A DNA stretch of 64,000 bases from Dromaius novaehollandiae (taxonomy: Eukaryota; Chordata; Aves; Casuariiformes; Dromaiidae), in contig NC_088099.1 in NCBI RefSeq assembly GCF_036370855.1, positions 154,350,517 through 154,414,516 of the forward strand, in the 5' to 3' direction. How positions within the stretch are numbered: the first letter of the stretch is position 1; each line of letters starts with the position of its first letter. Below are positions 63,216 to 64,000 of this stretch, piece after piece. A model generated the notes under the pieces. The model was not told the origin of the DNA, searched no databases, and worked only from the letters and a program-made list of their open reading frames with translations. Position numbers and translations under genes: made by a program.

Positions 63216-64000
63216 GCAAGTCAAAGAGCACCTCTTCCACACCAGTTTCTGACAGGAGTAGCGCCTTGGGTTTCATAAGCCTTCTTTGAATTCCCTCAAA
63301 ATTAAATTTAAATGACACAGACGACAAGGGACGTTGGCAATTTAAACTGACAACTCTTTAAATAAAGTCAGGATCTAAGCATCATGCAGCCTAATAAAAC
63401 ACAGGTAGCTCTGGCTTATCATACATAGTACTCATTTTTCCCCACTTGCTCCAGCTAATAGATTACCTGCTGTCAAGAAAAGGTTTCTTGCTAATTCCTT
63501 CATTTATTGCTCTGTTTATGTACCTGGTGCCTTTTGATAAGAAGGCTTAATTTAAATACATATTTATTTATTTTAAAAGTCAGGCTTTTTGCCACAGCTG
63601 GCAAAACCACAGAAACCAATGTGGCTTTGTATTATTCACGATCTACATAAAGCTAAGCTAATTACAAAGGAGGTACCAGATGACTCATGTTTGCCATAGT
63701 TTTGTGTGGGCCAACGTGTTTGCCCTAAAAAGTCTAAAAAGTGTAATGGCAACTTTGTTACGTGACTTAACCTGCCAACTACTCAACATTCCTAACTGCT
63801 TTTCCAAGTTTTTAGTTTTCAAAGGAGCATAAGTTTTGACAGCAAGCGGGCAAAAAATGGAGTAAGACGACATGGCATTTATTCTTTTAACTTCGTGCAT
63901 TAAGCATCCAATACATCAATTAATTTTTCACTTGAAACATCATTATAAGAAAAGTGGCTGGGGGGAATCAGTCAAACATCACAGAACGTAGCACCATGAG

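Larger units (their letters stand above)
13082..64000 (-). other. EIF3H: EIF3H gene (partial; exons 3-8 and introns 2-7)
   Basis: This is the gene span from the poly(A) signal to the window edge; the 5' end lies outside or was not found. The product is eIF3 subunit h, an MPN-domain protein of the eIF3 octameric core, which acts on the 40S ribosome in cytoplasmic translation initiation. Six exons read consecutively on the minus strand with compatible phases and GT/AG borders. Joined, they give 255 residues from Q98 to N352, matching the human 352-residue protein without indels (comparison from memory). Introns 3, 4, 5, 6 and 7 measure 1484, 1385, 8317, 2172 and 2590 bp. Intron 2 exceeds 34 kb. 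No start codon or exon 1/2 match was found on reading up to 64000, so promoter and 5'UTR are not described here. Confidence 0.93.
58766..64000 (-). other. EIF3H intron 2 continuing to window edge (inferred)
   Basis: AT-rich DNA with a 16-bp poly(C) tract (60426-60441), a 10-bp poly(G) (61817-61826), a 30-bp direct duplication (61651-61700) and a short CpG-dense patch (63100-63215). No exon or RNA gene was recognised. Assignment to intron 2 is inferred from the absence of EIF3H exons 1 and 2. Confidence 0.5.

Noticed and set aside
63043..63327. CpG-dense patch as EIF3H exon 1
   Set aside because: None of its frames encodes the Lys/Gly/Ser-rich eIF3h N-terminus or the following MPN start.

Overview
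The window looks like vertebrate nuclear DNA, most likely from a bird (a sauropsid at least). It is AT-rich and intron-dominated. It carries one 5'-truncated CR1 LINE with the typical avian 3' tail, a few very old MIR/CORE-SINE-like relics, and few other interspersed repeats. It contains no bacterial-type operons, tRNA arrays or CRISPR arrays.

The one gene I can name with confidence is EIF3H, which encodes subunit h (p40) of translation initiation factor 3. It lies on the minus strand. Six coding exons (3 to 8) were placed to the base by translation, reading phase and GT/AG sites: 29785-29952, 28201-28300, 26666-26815, 18228-18348, 15923-16055 and 13235-13332. A poly(A) signal follows at 13082-13087. 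Together they encode residues 98 to 352 in human numbering, plus the split codon for V97. That is exactly 255 residues to the stop, with no gain or loss. Exons 1 and 2, which hold the start codon and the first half of the MPN domain, were not found. Intron 2 therefore seems to run from 29953 past the end of the window, more than 34 kb.

Layout: 1-13060 is the region downstream of EIF3H. It looks intergenic except for a coding-looking reverse-strand ORF at 402-632 followed by an AATAAATAAA signal. 13070-29952 is the EIF3H 3' part with introns 3 to 7. 29953-64000 is intron 2. It holds a 5S rRNA-derived sequence (35838-35950), a CpG-rich island (about 36630-37090), a perfect hairpin (38102-38142), the CR1 LINE (about 43430-44516), MIR-like relics, long G/C homopolymers and a second small CpG-rich patch near 63100-63215.

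The most notable observation is a 24-bp tandem duplication directly upstream of EIF3H exon 6. It creates three in-frame 3' splice-site candidates 24 nt apart, and the outermost has the best pyrimidine tract. I see no clear new multi-gene system. The unexplained items are the 402-632 ORF, the exon-like reverse-strand ORF pair at 34299-34864 and the two intronic CpG-rich patches.
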